64,000 nt of DNA, from the NCBI GenBank assembly GCA_003550325.1, contig QKWP01000111.1:457049-521048 (forward strand), given 5' to 3'. A program made the position numbers and the translations under genes. The notes beneath the pieces are model-generated. The model saw only the letters and a program-made list of their open reading frames with translations. It was not told where the DNA came from and made no database searches. Below, piece by piece: positions 1-10,984 of the stretch; within the stretch, counting starts at the first letter, position 1, and the number at the start of each line of letters is the position of its first letter. This DNA comes from Gigaspora rosea. Its lineage: Eukaryota; Glomeromycota; Glomeromycetes; Diversisporales; Gigasporaceae.

Positions 1-267
1 GGTAGTTTTATTTTTTCTTTAAAAAATGAGAATATGAAAGAATCTATTCTTAGTCGTGTAAATGATCAATTAGATGCAATTTATGATAGTAAAAAACATG
101 GTCCATGTTTTTATAATTTTGGACATTATGATCCGAATGGCCCTAAAAAATGGTATTATTATTATTATAATAACAAAAATAATTATCAACCGCCAATCAG
201 ATGTGCAGTAGATTATTATTTTTCAATAGATGATTATGAAGTATTTCAATTATGCAAAAATGTATAA
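1..267 (+). CDS. BTB-TLDc protein copy 1, C-terminal end only (cut by window edge)
   Basis: The reading frame runs from the window edge to a TAA at 265-267. It is closely similar to the last 88 or so codons of the BTB-TLDc gene at 20374-21896, from the GSFIFSLKNENMKES stretch to ICKNV. It covers the C-terminal half of a TLDc domain, including the GPCFYNFGHYDPNG and YFSIDDYEVFQL blocks. Relative to the other copy it has a TAT/AAT expansion (five tyrosines then asparagines, about 152-172), a microsatellite-like change inside the coding sequence. The 5' part lies outside the window, so intactness cannot be judged. The homologous 3' flanks show that this is a tandem paralogue. TLDc proteins are linked to oxidative-stress resistance and V-ATPase binding in other eukaryotes; the role of the expanded fungal BTB-TLDc family is unknown. 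Confidence 0.8.
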   Translation, partial: GSFIFSLKNENMKESILSRVNDQLDAIYDSKKHGPCFYNFGHYDPNGPKKWYYYYYNNKNNYQPPIRCAVDYYFSIDDYEVFQLCKNV

Positions 268-760
268 ATTTTACTAAAATAAGTTTGTCATTTATGGTTT
301 ATATAGATAATGTGTTAAAAAAGGACGGACATAAAGTTACCCTTTATAGTCCTTCGATCAATTACAAGATTAAATAGTTATTTCATAATAAAGTTTTATA
401 ATAAATTAGGCTCGTTTTTCTATACTCAACCTTTATTTATTGATCATTGTGATCTATGCCCTTAGGTTATGGGAATAAAGAATTATAGTGCCAAAAACGC
501 CTATTTATTAAAAAAAATTCAAAAACAGCACATGCATAAAACCATTAATATGTCTAAAATTAAGCAATATTTGTATGTTCGATGAGAAAATAATTAGTGA
601 CTTTTATACCACAGACTTAATTATCGCAATGAAATTAAAAAATTACAATGCATTATTTGTTCTATTCGGCATTATATAGATCAAGAGCTTTAAGTCTGTT
701 TTTTCTCACGACTTTTTTTTCTAATTTAATAGAAACTATAACTTTTGATAGATTTTGTAT
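268..760. other. 3' flank of BTB-TLDc copy 1, paralogous to 21897-22103 plus 24099-24361
   Basis: There is no gene. The sequence aligns base for base, with scattered changes, to the flank of the gene at 20374-21896, except that the roughly 1.99-kb recombinase element is missing here. The empty insertion site is gggaataa at 471-478. Confidence 0.75.
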
Positions 761-910
761 AATATAGCTGTCACTTTCCATTGACACTGGGAAGTAACCA
801 ATTATATGCATGACAAATAAACATTTATTTATGGCTTATATAGCACTGTTTATTTGTTATACATATAATTGGTCACATCTTAGTGCCAAATGAGGGGCAC
901 CAGCTATATT
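761..910. repeat. MITE, 150 bp, inverted termini aatatagctg / cagctatatt
   Basis: The termini at 761-770 and 901-910 are exact inverted copies. A second inverted block (accaattatatg, then a tgacaaataaaca-like stretch) lies inside. The same element sits at the same place in the other paralogous flank (24362-24513), so it was there before the tandem duplication. Confidence 0.7.
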
Positions 911-1164
911 AGACTTGCAGTAATCCCAAACAATAAATAATGCTATGCTATTGAGTAATTCTAATACTGTAATGTGTGCAGAAAAAAAAGAATATTACCT
1001 AATAAATTTATTCCATGACCAAATTTATTTCTACAAACATGTCCTGCAATCAGCCAATCAGATTATTTTTTTGTCTCATATTGTTTGTCTCCTTATGTTT
1101 ATCTCCTATTGTTTATCTCACATACCGATACTGTTTGTCTATACCATTCTATCTTATTAAATAG
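911..1164. other. Spacer with short TGTTTGTCTC-like repeats
   Basis: No supported gene is present. Around 1067-1140 the motif ttgtttgtctc / tttatctcc recurs several times. A short open frame here has biased, repeat-derived composition. Confidence 0.4.
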
Positions 1165-1400
1165 ATTCTTGAAGAAAATTTGTGGGATGATATTATGGCA
1201 AATTTGCATCTCCAAATAGGTCTGCTACATCTACAATTTTACTCCCTCACAAAAAATTGACAACACAACTTCCTCCTAGAAAATCAATATCTATTCCTTC
1301 TTCCATAATTAATTTAGAACATGTAATCGAAATTTCTTCCTGGATTGATTGACATTCGACAACTTATGATATAACAGAAATTCCATATGAGGTCAAATTG
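1165..1400 (+). pseudogene. BTB-TLDc gene fragment (linker plus start of TLDc)
   Basis: The stretch is collinear with 21231-21470 of the better gene copy: it encodes the ILEENLWDDIMANL block, the proline-rich LLPHKKLTTQLPPRKS-type linker, the SSIINLEHVIEISSWID block and the first TLDc residues. Frame is lost after MANL, where one or two bases are missing compared with the paralogue, and there is an in-frame TGA in the WIDRRST block. Homology stops about 1400. It has no start, intron or C-terminus, so it is a relic of a further tandem copy. Confidence 0.8.
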
Positions 1401-1696
1401 TAGCAAAATGGGGATTATAAAGAGGTGTGATTATAAATGTATATCCTATATAGTCACAATAATATATAAATATTTATAATATAATTATATAGAAGCAAAT
1501 ATTTTATAATCGCAAATAGTTGCTACATATAAAAGTCTAAATTGTTCTAAGTAAATTGACTTTTATGCATTAAGTTGTTTGAAAGAACAAATTACATTAG
1601 GGTTTAATAGGTCCTGACCCACAGTGATAGAACTATTGACCAATCAAATTTTATAATTTTTAAAGAAATCTCTTTGACCTGAAAATAAGCTACCCA
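1401..1696. other. AT-rich spacer
   Basis: I see no gene. It contains gattataaagaggtgtgattata-like sequence that recurs in weak form near 2225-2390, suggesting remnants of another repeat. Confidence 0.3.
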
Positions 1697-2098
1697 TAAT
1701 AGCCAACAGTCATTACATAGTAATGGCTAAATTTTACTAAGAAAATCGATTAAAATCGCTTAAGTAAACTATTCAGGAGGTTAAAATATACTTACTACAA
1801 AATTTTCATAAGTATTGAAGAATTTTTTATTAATTGACTTTTGATTTTTACTTCAATAGCAAAATTAAAAGTTTTTAAAAAAATATATTTGATGTACGTA
1901 AAAATTAAAAATTAAATAATAAAAAATCTTCAAACTTATAAAAATTTATGGTAAATGTATTTTGACCTCCTTAATAGTTAATATGTTTACTCTTAAGTGA
2001 TTTTAATCAATTTGCTTAGTAAAATTTAGATTTTACTATGTTGCAACTATTTGCAATTAACTAAAAATCAATTTTCCTTCACTATTATTGGCTATTTA
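1697..2098. repeat. Foldback element, about 400 bp
   Basis: The strongest inverted match is 1728-1835 against 1916-2028 (taaattttactaa ... ttagtaaaattta, with the aggaggt / acctcct block inside). The outer blocks aatagcca (1697 on) and tggctatt (to 2098) extend it. No coding potential. Confidence 0.6.
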
Positions 2099-2879
2099 AA
2101 TTATATATACATAGGACATAATAGATAGGGTCCCTCCTAGAAAATTACATAATTTACTGTACTTCCCTGAAAAATAGTATACTTTGGAAATCTACAATAA
2201 AACTTGAACTTTTATATATAATGTTGTGATTATATAAGAGTATTTTTACTAATAAAAAAAAATCTCAAAAGCTTCTAAAAAATGTGATAGTAATTATAAG
2301 CTATTTGGATTATATAAAGGTATTTTATATATAAAAAATGATAGTTAAGTTTTGTGTGATTATATAGAGGTTATAACTATAGAGGAGGTGATTGTAAAGA
2401 AGGAAAACAGTAACATATATGTAATTCAAATATTCAGTCTGATTAAAACGTCTTTATATTAGATATTTTATAAATTTGAATATCTCTGCTTTTATTAAAA
2501 ATTGTTTTTATATTAAATAAATTTCATATTTGAATTAAGATTTTAATCAAATAAAATTGGGTTTAAATTTGAAGACTTAATCTGGTTCTAAACTCTAGTT
2601 TAATATAAAATAATTAGTGACTTTTATACCTATTGACTTAATTAATACAATAAAACTTAAAAATGATGCACTTGTTATTATTTATGTGTAGACAATAACT
2701 GATTATCACCAGAATATAGCACTTACAAAGTATTATATAATTTTTTTTTATAAATTCTATAGTACTAAGCTTTTTTATAATAATACAATAATCACTTTTT
2801 AATTATAATTATACCTTGCTTATTTTTTTCTTATACTTTTTTTTTTATTCACTATTTTTTTTAAAAAATCTTCTTCAGA
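2099..2879. other. AT-rich spacer, weakly duplicated
   Basis: No gene is seen. About 2608-2680 resembles the BTB-TLDc 3' flank at 588-660 (gtgacttttatacc block), so part of it is a decayed copy of that flank. Confidence 0.35.
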
Positions 2880-3640
2880 AATAATTCCAACTAAGCCTTA
2901 CAATTTCCCAATACAAGATAATATAAATTGATTGCAAGAAGCTTTGCTTGCAATAAGTATAGAAAGAAAATGATATATCATAGTAGCTTTGAATATAAAC
3001 TGGTTTAATAAAAGTTATAAGAAAACTCAAATCATAGAACTTATTGATAGTATTAAAGAGCTTAAAAATTACTTTATCAATTTATTATTTGGTTATAAAA
3101 AGATATTAGTTCAGATTATAAATTAGGTCCATTTATAATTGCTATAGTGCTATCAATTATTACCTCAAAGAGTATAGGTTTTTTTTGAATAGTAAAATTT
3201 TGAAACTATTACAAATTTCTTTTGCTCTTAATATGCTTGATGATAAAATAAGAATTCTACAATACAAAGGGTTAGATGATCCAAAAAAATCTGATAGCTT
3301 ATCTTTAAAAGAAATTGAACAAATACTAAACTATCCATATATGGATAACATTTTAATAAATTACTATGCAGTAATATCTTTTTTTGGTATGTGAACTGTG
3401 AGGTGGCAATGCATATTGATTTAATTGTCAAAATTATTAATAGTATCATAATAGTAAAACAGAACTTATATTGCACAAAAGAAAAATAATAAAGGAGGTA
3501 CATTTTAGTAAAATAAATATAAAGAACAAAGTCTTGGTATGTCTCTATATCTCCTGATTCACTCAATAATAATTATACTCCAGTTAGAGATATTCTTCTC
3601 TATTTATTTAAATTATGATTTATTACTAAAGTCAAAAAAG
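2880..3640 (+). pseudogene. Possible decayed tyrosine recombinase (Crypton-like)
   Basis: Codon-like blocks occur in the order expected for the core-binding and catalytic domains of the recombinase at 22304-23677. They are a helix ending DSLSLKEIEQIL (about 3288-3330), then YYAVIS, then an RGGNAY-like arginine box around 3398-3416 (its arginine codon is now TGA), then a SPDSLNNNYTPVRDIL block near 3547-3595 resembling the PPDPPGTFGPISDF segment. Stops and frame changes separate all blocks, and the HxxR and tyrosine boxes are not visible. This is an inference from weak similarity; it may be another family. Confidence 0.3.
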
Positions 3641-3798
3641 TAAATATTTATTGTTATATACATATTTGTTTAATTCTTAACAATACTAATTAAATTTAAT
3701 TAAGTATTGCTAGTATAAAAGTAATCAAATAGATCACACAAAACTTAGAAGAATAATGAATAATATTGTATTATATACTAGTATTTATCTTGATAATA
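3641..3798. other. AT-rich sequence before the SINE insertion
   Basis: Nothing is recognised. The target duplication of the retroposon begins at 3799. Confidence 0.3.
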
Positions 3799-3813
3799 AT
3801 TAGTAAATTACTA
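3799..3813. repeat. Left target site duplication of SINE
   Basis: The 15-mer attagtaaattacta is repeated exactly at 5228-5242. Confidence 0.85.
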
Positions 3814-3819
3814 AGGGTG

Positions 3820-3895
3820 TAGTGACTTAGAGAAGTTGGTAAGTTGTCACCCCATATGGCAGGTCTAGGGTTCAAATCCTACTGGCGACGCTTTG
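3820..3895 (+). promoter_or_regulatory. tRNA-derived internal pol III promoter (A and B boxes) of the SINE
   Basis: tgacttagagaagttggtaa resembles an A box with D-loop, and ggttcaaatcc matches the B box/T-loop consensus. The acceptor and T stems do not pair properly, so this is a tRNA-like promoter and not a tRNA gene. Confidence 0.65.
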
Positions 3896-4501
3896 AAAAA
3901 ATAGATCTGTGTTCTGGTAACTGATTTTCATCAATCAGTTGGGTATATTACCTGTAGCCTTGGTATTCACCTTGAATAGGAGCTTTCAGGCGTAGTTGTG
4001 TACCATTACACAGACAAAGCTAAGGAACTGGAGAAACAGAAACCCATATGGGAAGTCCCGAGTAAGGAGGTAACAATGTTCTTCGATGGTGTTACCAGAA
4101 CTAGAGTATCGGAAACTGGACCTGAAAAACTGAACGATAAAAGACCTTCGGAGGAGAGGGTCCACCAACTGGCTGCCGGAGACGCACCAGAGGAAAAGGA
4201 CCTATGTTATGGAAGTAGGTACCAAAGGAAGAAAAACCATATGGCAACTAAAGCTAGGTAAATCGACCCTTCCGGGCTAACTGGATTGGAAGTTTGGGGT
4301 ATTCGGGAAAGGACCGGTATGAAGGGAAAAGTAGGTACTGGGGTCAGAGTGAACCTTACAAGGGCAAAATTAGATAACTCAGGGTTCAAGGGTACTACTC
4401 TGACCACAAGTATTGGCCTCGGTTAATGCGCTGTTACTGCCCCCAGCGGGGTTAGACATAATTCCGGCACACCCTAACCCTAAATCTAGTGGTACTCTAA
4501 C

Positions 4502-4788
4502 CCAGCATTAAGCTTAATGCTGGTGGGCACTATTATAATAATGCCCCAGCGGGGTTAGACATAATTCTGGCCCACCCTAACTCTAAATCTAGGAACTCTA
4601 AAAACTAATTGTTCGAAGCAACATCCAATCACAGTAATGCATCTAGTATATGTACTGTGATTGGATGTTGCTTTGAACAATTAGTTTTTAGGGTTCCTAG
4701 ATTTAGAGTTAGGGTGGGCCGGAATTATGTCTAACCCTACCGGGGGCATTATCATGATAGTGCCCAACAGCATTAAGCTTAATGCTGG
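4502..4788. repeat. Foldback element nested in the SINE
   Basis: Two arms of about 130 bp are nearly exact inverted copies around a short centre near 4645. Both outer ends are themselves palindromes (4502-4523 and 4768-4788, core cattaagcttaatg). A third partial arm with gcggggttagacataattc lies at 4432-4501. No coding potential. Confidence 0.8.
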
Positions 4789-5227
4789 CAAAATTAGATT
4801 TGTGTAATATTACACGACACTAGCAGCATGTAACCAAAAATTATTTTTGCAAAAACAATGCACCGGGCCTTTGTATAATACGAGTCACGTGTATATATGC
4901 AGATCGGTATCAAAAAAGTAAAGTAATTTTGGGGTACATACAGGAGTATCAAAAAAGTAAATGCAGGAGTATCAAAAACGTAAGATTTGCCTCTGTGGCT
5001 AGACGCAGATATGCCGTTCTTGGGGCCTTAGGTTCTTGGTAAATGTTGACCCTTGAAAGTATTCTTGAATGGAGTCATGTAATTTTTAACTAGAATTTCC
5101 CCTAAGGGTGCTGTCAATGGAAAGTCAAGTTGGAGGTAAAAGTTTATAGTGGAACTTGGGGGTGAGACTTGGTAGACAGTATCTGGATAAACAGGGTACG
5201 GTGAGGCGTATTGAAGGAAAAAAAAAA

Positions 5228-5242
5228 ATTAGTAAATTACTA
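5228..5242. repeat. Right target site duplication of SINE
   Basis: Exact copy of 3799-3813, directly after the A-run. Confidence 0.85.
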
Positions 5243-6903
5243 TTTAATCCTGTTATTATGCAGCGATTTAACTATTAAAAAATAATAGTGTATCTGAATT
5301 AGATCTTTAAGCATTCTCTAGTTATTATTAATAATAAAAAAAGTTTAGCAAATGTCAAACTAATGATAGCTAATGTTTAATGAATACTGCAATATTAATT
5401 TATTATTTATTTTAAGAATTAGACATGAATAAGTATGAGTTTGATGGTGCATATATTGGTTTTTTAGCTAAAGAATTGGATGAATATGAGAAATAAATAA
5501 GAAATTTAAGCAATTAGAATAGATTTTTTTTATTTCATTAATAAGAAATTTAAATATGAATGTTTAATTTTATTTAATATAAAAGTTCAATTAAAACATT
5601 AACTATTTTGATGCACTAGAATTGTCTAACACATTAATTCAGAAAATTTCAAATATAATACAAAAATTTAAGCATCAGCTCTAAAAACAAGTTAGTTAAT
5701 AGCACAATCTCCAAATGACCATTGCAATATTTGATTTTAAACCAAAATTATTTGAAAAAGTATGGTTAAATTTATTGACAATTTTTTTTAATATAAAATT
5801 TATTAACTATTATATTTTTATGCAAATATATATATCTTATGCAGCTTATATAGGATCCCAGACATCTCTCATATAGGTTATGACTGTATTTTGACCAATT
5901 TTGAACTAATTTGCTAAAAATAACAAACCTATATTATTTAAATAACTTCTGATCCAGTAATCAGAACTGAATAAACTTTTTAGTTAAATGCGCCTTACTG
6001 AAAGCTTTATTTTAAAAAAAAAGTTCATTTAAATTTGACTACTGGATGCCAAGATAATTGCTAAAAACTTTTTTTTTGCTTTTCAAATTTCAGGGTTTTT
6101 GCTAAAATGGATAATGTAAGACCTCTGTACTAGATATCTGGGATCTTGCTCAATTTTTGAGAATCTCTAAGTTAATACCTTATACCAAAACAGGCCCATA
6201 TTTTATGTCATTAGTAATAGCACAATTTAAACTACTTTGCCATCCTGAAAATATTATCAAATATTAATAATATTGTTATTTAGCTTCTCTAAGTTCTTTT
6301 CAAAGTTATGATCTAAAAATAAATTTAAAAATAAATTAAATTTTATTTAATGCATTTTCAAATTACTGAATAAATTCAAATGTATCTAGTTTATTAAGAA
6401 TTTACTTGCTGCTCAAATATAAAGTGCTTAAAATTTGTGTATTTTCAATTATAAGTAAATAAAAAATTCTGAATCAGTAACCATAAAGTGACAAATAACA
6501 TATGTGAAAAAATCAGGTGCTCAAATAAGAAGTATCAAATAATTTACAGTAAAAGCCTAAAATCTTATATGGCTATTAAATATCAAAAAGCAGTGATTGT
6601 AACTAGTAATTGAAAATTTGGACTCAAGCCTGTTCTCATAAGAATAGTATAATAGCTATGGCTTATGCTTGCTAAAAAAATAAGCAAATCAATATAATAG
6701 TATAAATATGAAGTGCACATTCAAATAAATAGATATAATAATTAATTAAAATCCTAATCATAGAAATTAGATAAGCATTTTTATCATTTTCTAGTTTGGT
6801 ATAATATTATGTAGCTAATTATTATATACTGATGAGAATAAAATTATTATTTTACTGTTCTCAAAAAATTTTAATAGTAATAGTAAAAATTTACAAGTTT
6901 ACT
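5243..6903. other. AT-rich spacer with one small TIR element
   Basis: I see no gene. A 24-codon frame (5426-5497) is too short to support. An element at about 5853-6145 has inverted ends (ggatcccagacatct / agatatctgggatct with further matches inward). Confidence 0.35.
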
Positions 6904-7246
6904 AAAATGCGCCTATGGTGTTGAACACCATGTTACACAATCTATTAGAATAGCCAATTAAAATTTAAGATCAGGTATAACATAAAATTTCATTTTTTGG
7001 TTATTTTTTAAAAAAACATTCATATCTCTAAAGTTTGCTTATGAAACCACCATTGGGGCTCTAATAAAAAAAATTCCTTGCTAAATTTGGTATAAACTAT
7101 GCCCCCTGCCCCATCCCAGGTCTCACCCTAACCCTAAAGTAATTAAAATTTATTTTTTGTTTTATAAAAATTTATTTTTTTGTTTTTGTTACACAGATTT
7201 GCAAATCTAATTTACCCTATGGTGTTCAACACCATAGGCGCATTTT
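6904..7246. repeat. MITE family M1, copy a
   Basis: The core shared with other M1 copies runs: aagatcaggtataac near the left, a tgaaaccacc block, ttccttgctaaattt, and a ccctaaccctaa block. Both ends are palindromes with the same sequence: ctatggtgttgaacaccat on the left, ctatggtgttcaacaccat on the right, embedded in aaaatgcgc / gcgcatttt. Confidence 0.75.
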
Positions 7247-7494
7247 ATAACATTTGAAAATTTTATACTATTTACAAATCTATAATTGTGTTCTAAGAAC
7301 ATTAATTTCAAACATTGATCGTGATAATGCTTTTTTCCTTTTTTTAAAAATTATTACTTAGGTTTAATAAAATGTCTATCAATAAAATGATGATATATAC
7401 TTTTGAATGATATTAGCTTTGATGAAAATTTGTACTATCAATTAATAACCTTTTTGAAGAATCTTTATTTTGAAAAAATAATTATTTTAAATTA

Positions 7495-7713
7495 TTATAA
7501 ATAAATAGAATTAATAATTTTTATTTTAATTAATTTTTTATGCCCTATAGTTTCCTTAAAAAATCTTGAAATTACTTACATACTATACTAGATCTTTTGA
7601 TTACTTGTAGTTAATTTAATTTTTCTGTTGATTATCTTCAAATACTCCTTATTGAAATATTGCATCTTGTCTTCAATTAAATTTTTCTTGTATTTATAAG
7701 ATTACCCTATAAC
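7495..7713 (+). pseudogene. BTB-TLDc copy 3, piece 1 (intron 1 and BACK start)
   Basis: Homologous to 20650-20890: it keeps the end of intron 1, the LENLETSYI..DLLIT block and the LQ.LLIE.. block, with frame changes and stops. The homology breaks at agatta (7708-7713) and resumes at about 10985, where a 3.3-kb insertion ends. Confidence 0.75.
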
Positions 7714-8166
7714 AATTAGCAGCATGGAATAATACTGCAATACATATGAAAATTTGAATATAGAACTATGAACCTGCACATAAATCTATATAAGACAATG
7801 TATGGGAAAGTATGTTTATAGCACATAATAAGGTGCAGATTTTGTGCAACAGTGCATGACTAACATGCAATTCAATTTTATGTATTTTTCTCATGCATTT
7901 TTTTGTACATATTTTATGCAGATAACATATAATGCATATATCCATATATATAATATATATTGCACATGCATTATTTTATTAACTAAATTTTATAATTTTG
8001 TTAATAAATTTTATAAGTTTCATTAACTAAATTTTGTATTTTATTAACTAACTTGAATTATTTTATAAATAAATTTATAATACAAATACTTTAATTGCTA
8101 ATCCAGATAAAATCAGCAGAATTTCTATATTAGAAATTGGAGAAAAATTCCTATGATATTAACTAT

Positions 8167-8910
8167 ATGCTTCAATCTAAGCGGAATCAAATGAAAAGTA
8201 TTTTTTTATTAAGTTAACGATACATATAGATTAATTAAAAGTTGTAGAGCTCGTCAAGGCACATCTAACAGTAGTAAGATGATCTAAATTGGCCTAGTGG
8301 ATAGCAAGTTATATTAAAAAATGATTGGCTGACTATATAAAATCTCTATATAAACATATTAGCGGATCAGCATAATTGGGCCTTTTTTCAATAAACTGTT
8401 ACATGAAAAGTTGCTCCTAAGTAATATTGAAAACTAACAAATGAAGTGTTAGGCATTGTTAAATGAGTTGGTAATTATTAAGGATAAATTTGGAAGCTAA
8501 TTTTCAAAAAAATGGCCCTTTTAACCTACTTTTGGCTTATAATTAAATACATGAATTTTATAATGTTCTACATACTTAATTATAAATACAAAACTGGTTA
8601 AAAAGGCTGTTTTTGTGAAAATTCACTCTATAATAAATTTTTGTAAAATTTTTTGTTAATTATCCTTGATTATAATTGGTCGATTTACCCAATTATACTA
8701 ATCCGCTAATATGCCAAATATTGTTTACATAGAGATTTTATATAGTCAGCCAATCACTTTTTAATAATAACTCACTATCCACTAGGCCAATTTGAATGAT
8801 ATAATTACTGTTAAATGCATCTCGATGATTGCAACTTTTAATTAATTGATATATATCGTTAACTTAATAAAAACAATACTTTTCATTTGACTCTGCTCAG
8901 ATTGAAGCAT
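8167..8910. repeat. Foldback element, 744 bp
   Basis: The arms are about 230 bp with atgcttcaat / attgaagcat at the tips and blocks such as aagttaacgata, agttgtagagctcgt and gattggctgactatat inverted on the other side. It belongs to the same family as the nested palindrome at 16163-16952. Confidence 0.8.
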
Positions 8911-9125
8911 AATAAACATTTATATTGTACTTATTCTCAAAATTTACTATTGTCCTAATATAGTAACTCTGCAGATCTTATCTAGATCATCAATTAATAA
9001 TTTATATGCCAAATAAAAAATACTTCTAATTACTAAAACTACTAACTTAAAAATAATCTAGCAACCAATAATATTTAAAAAAACAAAGTAGTAGTGCCAA
9101 AATGAAGGTTAAAAAATTTAAGATA

Positions 9126-9660
9126 ACTACTCTAGAATAACTCCAATATATAGAAAGTAATAAAAAATAAAAGAAAAAAATAATAGTAAAAAAAATAAAA
9201 CTGCAATACCACCAAAAATGATAGTGATTCCAAAAAAGCAACTTCCAAGGCTATAATTATTAAGGATATTAATGACCATCATATTAATGCACGAAATTAT
9301 GATTATTAAGGATCTTAATGATCAATATGAAATTATAATCATTAAGGATCTTAACAATTGTGACTATTGTGATATCATGTACAAAAATTATGNACTACTC
9401 TAGAATAACTCCAATATATAGAAAGTACTTAACATTTAAAAAAAAAAATATTATTAAGTGCAAAAAATAACAAAAAAAACAACAAATGAATGTTTTTGTA
9501 TGCATCAGTGTATAGAATTTATAATTATTAAGGATATTAATGACCATCATATTAATGCACGAAATTATGATTATTAAGGATCTTAATGATCAATATGAAA
9601 TTATAATCATTAAGGATCTTAACAATTGTGACTATTGTGATATCATGTACAAAAATTATG
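9126..9660. repeat. Paired 34-bp and 141-bp direct repeats around an N (possible collapsed or tandem allele)
   Basis: The block 9126-9159 recurs at 9394-9427 and the block 9252-9392 recurs at 9520-9660, practically identical. The 90-odd bases between the two blocks differ completely in the two units. The single N at 9393 lies exactly on the unit boundary. Confidence 0.8.
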
Positions 9661-9824
9661 ATAAATAAAAATCTTAATGATTGTAACAATCATAATATTA
9701 ATGCACTAAAATTATGATTATTAAGGAATCTTAATAATTGTGATGATTATGATACTATATACAGAAATAATTGTTAAAATTTATCATAACATCAGTCACT
9801 AAAATTTTGATCTTAAGAATCTTA
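9252..9824. repeat. Degenerate satellite, unit about 45-50 bp (left part)
   Basis: The motif aattatgattattaaggatcttaatgattgtg-like, with a variable gcactaaa stretch, recurs head to tail. The array continues after the MITE at 10346-10550. Confidence 0.55.
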
Positions 9825-10345
9825 AGGGTAGAGGATACATAGATCACTTATTATATGATTTTGGTAGTACAAATGATTTTATATAGAAATTAGAAATATG
9901 CTACTAATAAAACTTTTTATAATAACATTTAATTTTTGGTAAAATTTTTGTAATTTGTAGATTAAAGCATGCTCTTTCTAATGATATAAATTTTAATAAT
10001 AAAATATTTTTTAAAAAATATACTTGTATATATGGTAAAGTTCTCCGTAGTCAATCCAAATTCTCCGTAGTTACACAAAATAGTTAATTTTGATTGGGTA
10101 TATCATATGATCATCATATGATTTTTTGTAAACAAATAGTAATACCCAATTTTCAAGACATGTTTCTCAGTAAATATTTAACCAATATTACTGATTTTAC
10201 TACCATTAGAATCAGAAAAGTCTATTATACAACCTTTTATTATAAATTTAAAATTATTTGCTTAATAAAATTTTTTTTAATTTTAAAAAGAAAAAAATTG
10301 TACCACCAAAATCATATGATAAATGATCTATGTATCCTCTACCCT
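9825..10345. mobile_element. Tc1/mariner-type MITE, 521 bp, TA target duplication
   Basis: Termini of about 45 bp (agggtagaggatacatag ... ctatgtatcctctaccct) are inverted. The flanks are TA on both sides, and removing the element with one TA restores the satellite unit aagaatcttaatgatt, which fixes the insertion point. Confidence 0.7.
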
Positions 10346-10552
10346 TAATGATTTGCACATAAAAATTATAATTATGATTGTTAATAATCTTAATAATTGT
10401 GCACATTAGTGCACAAAAATTATAATCATTAAGAATCTTAATGATTGTGTATATCAGTGCACAAAAATTATGTCATTAAGAATCTCAAAAATTGTGCATG
10501 TTAGTGTATGAAATTATATGATATTAAAATTAATACACATCAATATATAGGT
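10346..10552. repeat. Degenerate satellite, right part
   Basis: Units of the type cttaatgattgtgcacattagtgcacaaaaattata continue the array interrupted at 9825. Confidence 0.5.
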
Positions 10553-10788
10553 GTGAGTCAATAGAAAAGGGACAAATCATTTTTAGTAAAATTTGTTTTA
10601 TTTTTAAACTAAAATATTTTGACAATTATTTAATCAAATTGCTAAAGATTTTTTATTTTAATCTTGAAATTATATAGAATTAAAATAAAAAATTTATTAA
10701 ATTTATTAAAATAGTTGTTAAGATATTTATATTTAAAGTCAAAAAAACTTTTACTTAGAAAAAATTTGTCTCTTTTCTACTGACTTAC
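10553..10788. repeat. Foldback MITE, 236 bp
   Basis: The ends gtgagtcaatagaaaag and cttttctactgacttac are inverted, and the arms pair for most of about 100 bp each. Confidence 0.65.
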
Positions 10789-10984
10789 CCAGCAACTCAC
10801 CCCAATATAGTTATAATACTATGCACGATAGTGCACAAATTTCAATTTTTTAAGTAATAATATGTACTAAATTTTTGGAGATCAGTTTCCATGCAGTTTT
10901 TTTGTTGTGATTATAAAACCCGTGCTTACCTACATACGATTACATATTTATACATGCATTTTCATGTATTGAGTTTTTATAGAG

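Larger units (their letters stand above)
3814..5227 (+). mobile_element. tRNA-headed SINE-like retroposon with poly-A tail
   Basis: The element is bounded by perfect 15-bp direct repeats (3799-3813, 5228-5242), ends in an A-run (5218-5228), and begins with a tRNA-like pol III promoter, the hallmarks of target-primed retroposition. Its 1.41 kb is long for a SINE; about 290-360 bp come from a nested foldback (4502-4788 and a third arm at 4432-4501). Base composition is clearly richer in GC than the flanks, indicating recent arrival. An 87-codon frame at 3998-4261 is open but resembles no family I know and is probably incidental. No reverse transcriptase is present, so it would depend on a LINE elsewhere. 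Confidence 0.75.
7714..10984. mobile_element. 3.3-kb composite insertion inside BTB-TLDc copy 3
   Basis: The left boundary is set by loss of homology to the paralogue after 7713 and the right one by its return near 10985. It contains a foldback (8167-8910), a satellite-like array, a mariner-type MITE (9825-10345) and another foldback MITE (10553-10788). Clear terminal repeats for the whole insertion are not visible; the ends share a weak ctataa / ttatag and catatgaaaat / attttcatg inverted similarity. No coding sequence is supported. Confidence 0.5.

Noticed and set aside
3228..3566. 112-codon minus-strand frame
   Set aside because: It is antisense to the recombinase-like relic, hydrophobic and low in complexity; the + strand blocks explain the sequence better.
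3820..3895. Possible tRNA gene
   Set aside because: A and B boxes fit, but the acceptor and T stems mispair; it is the head of a SINE.
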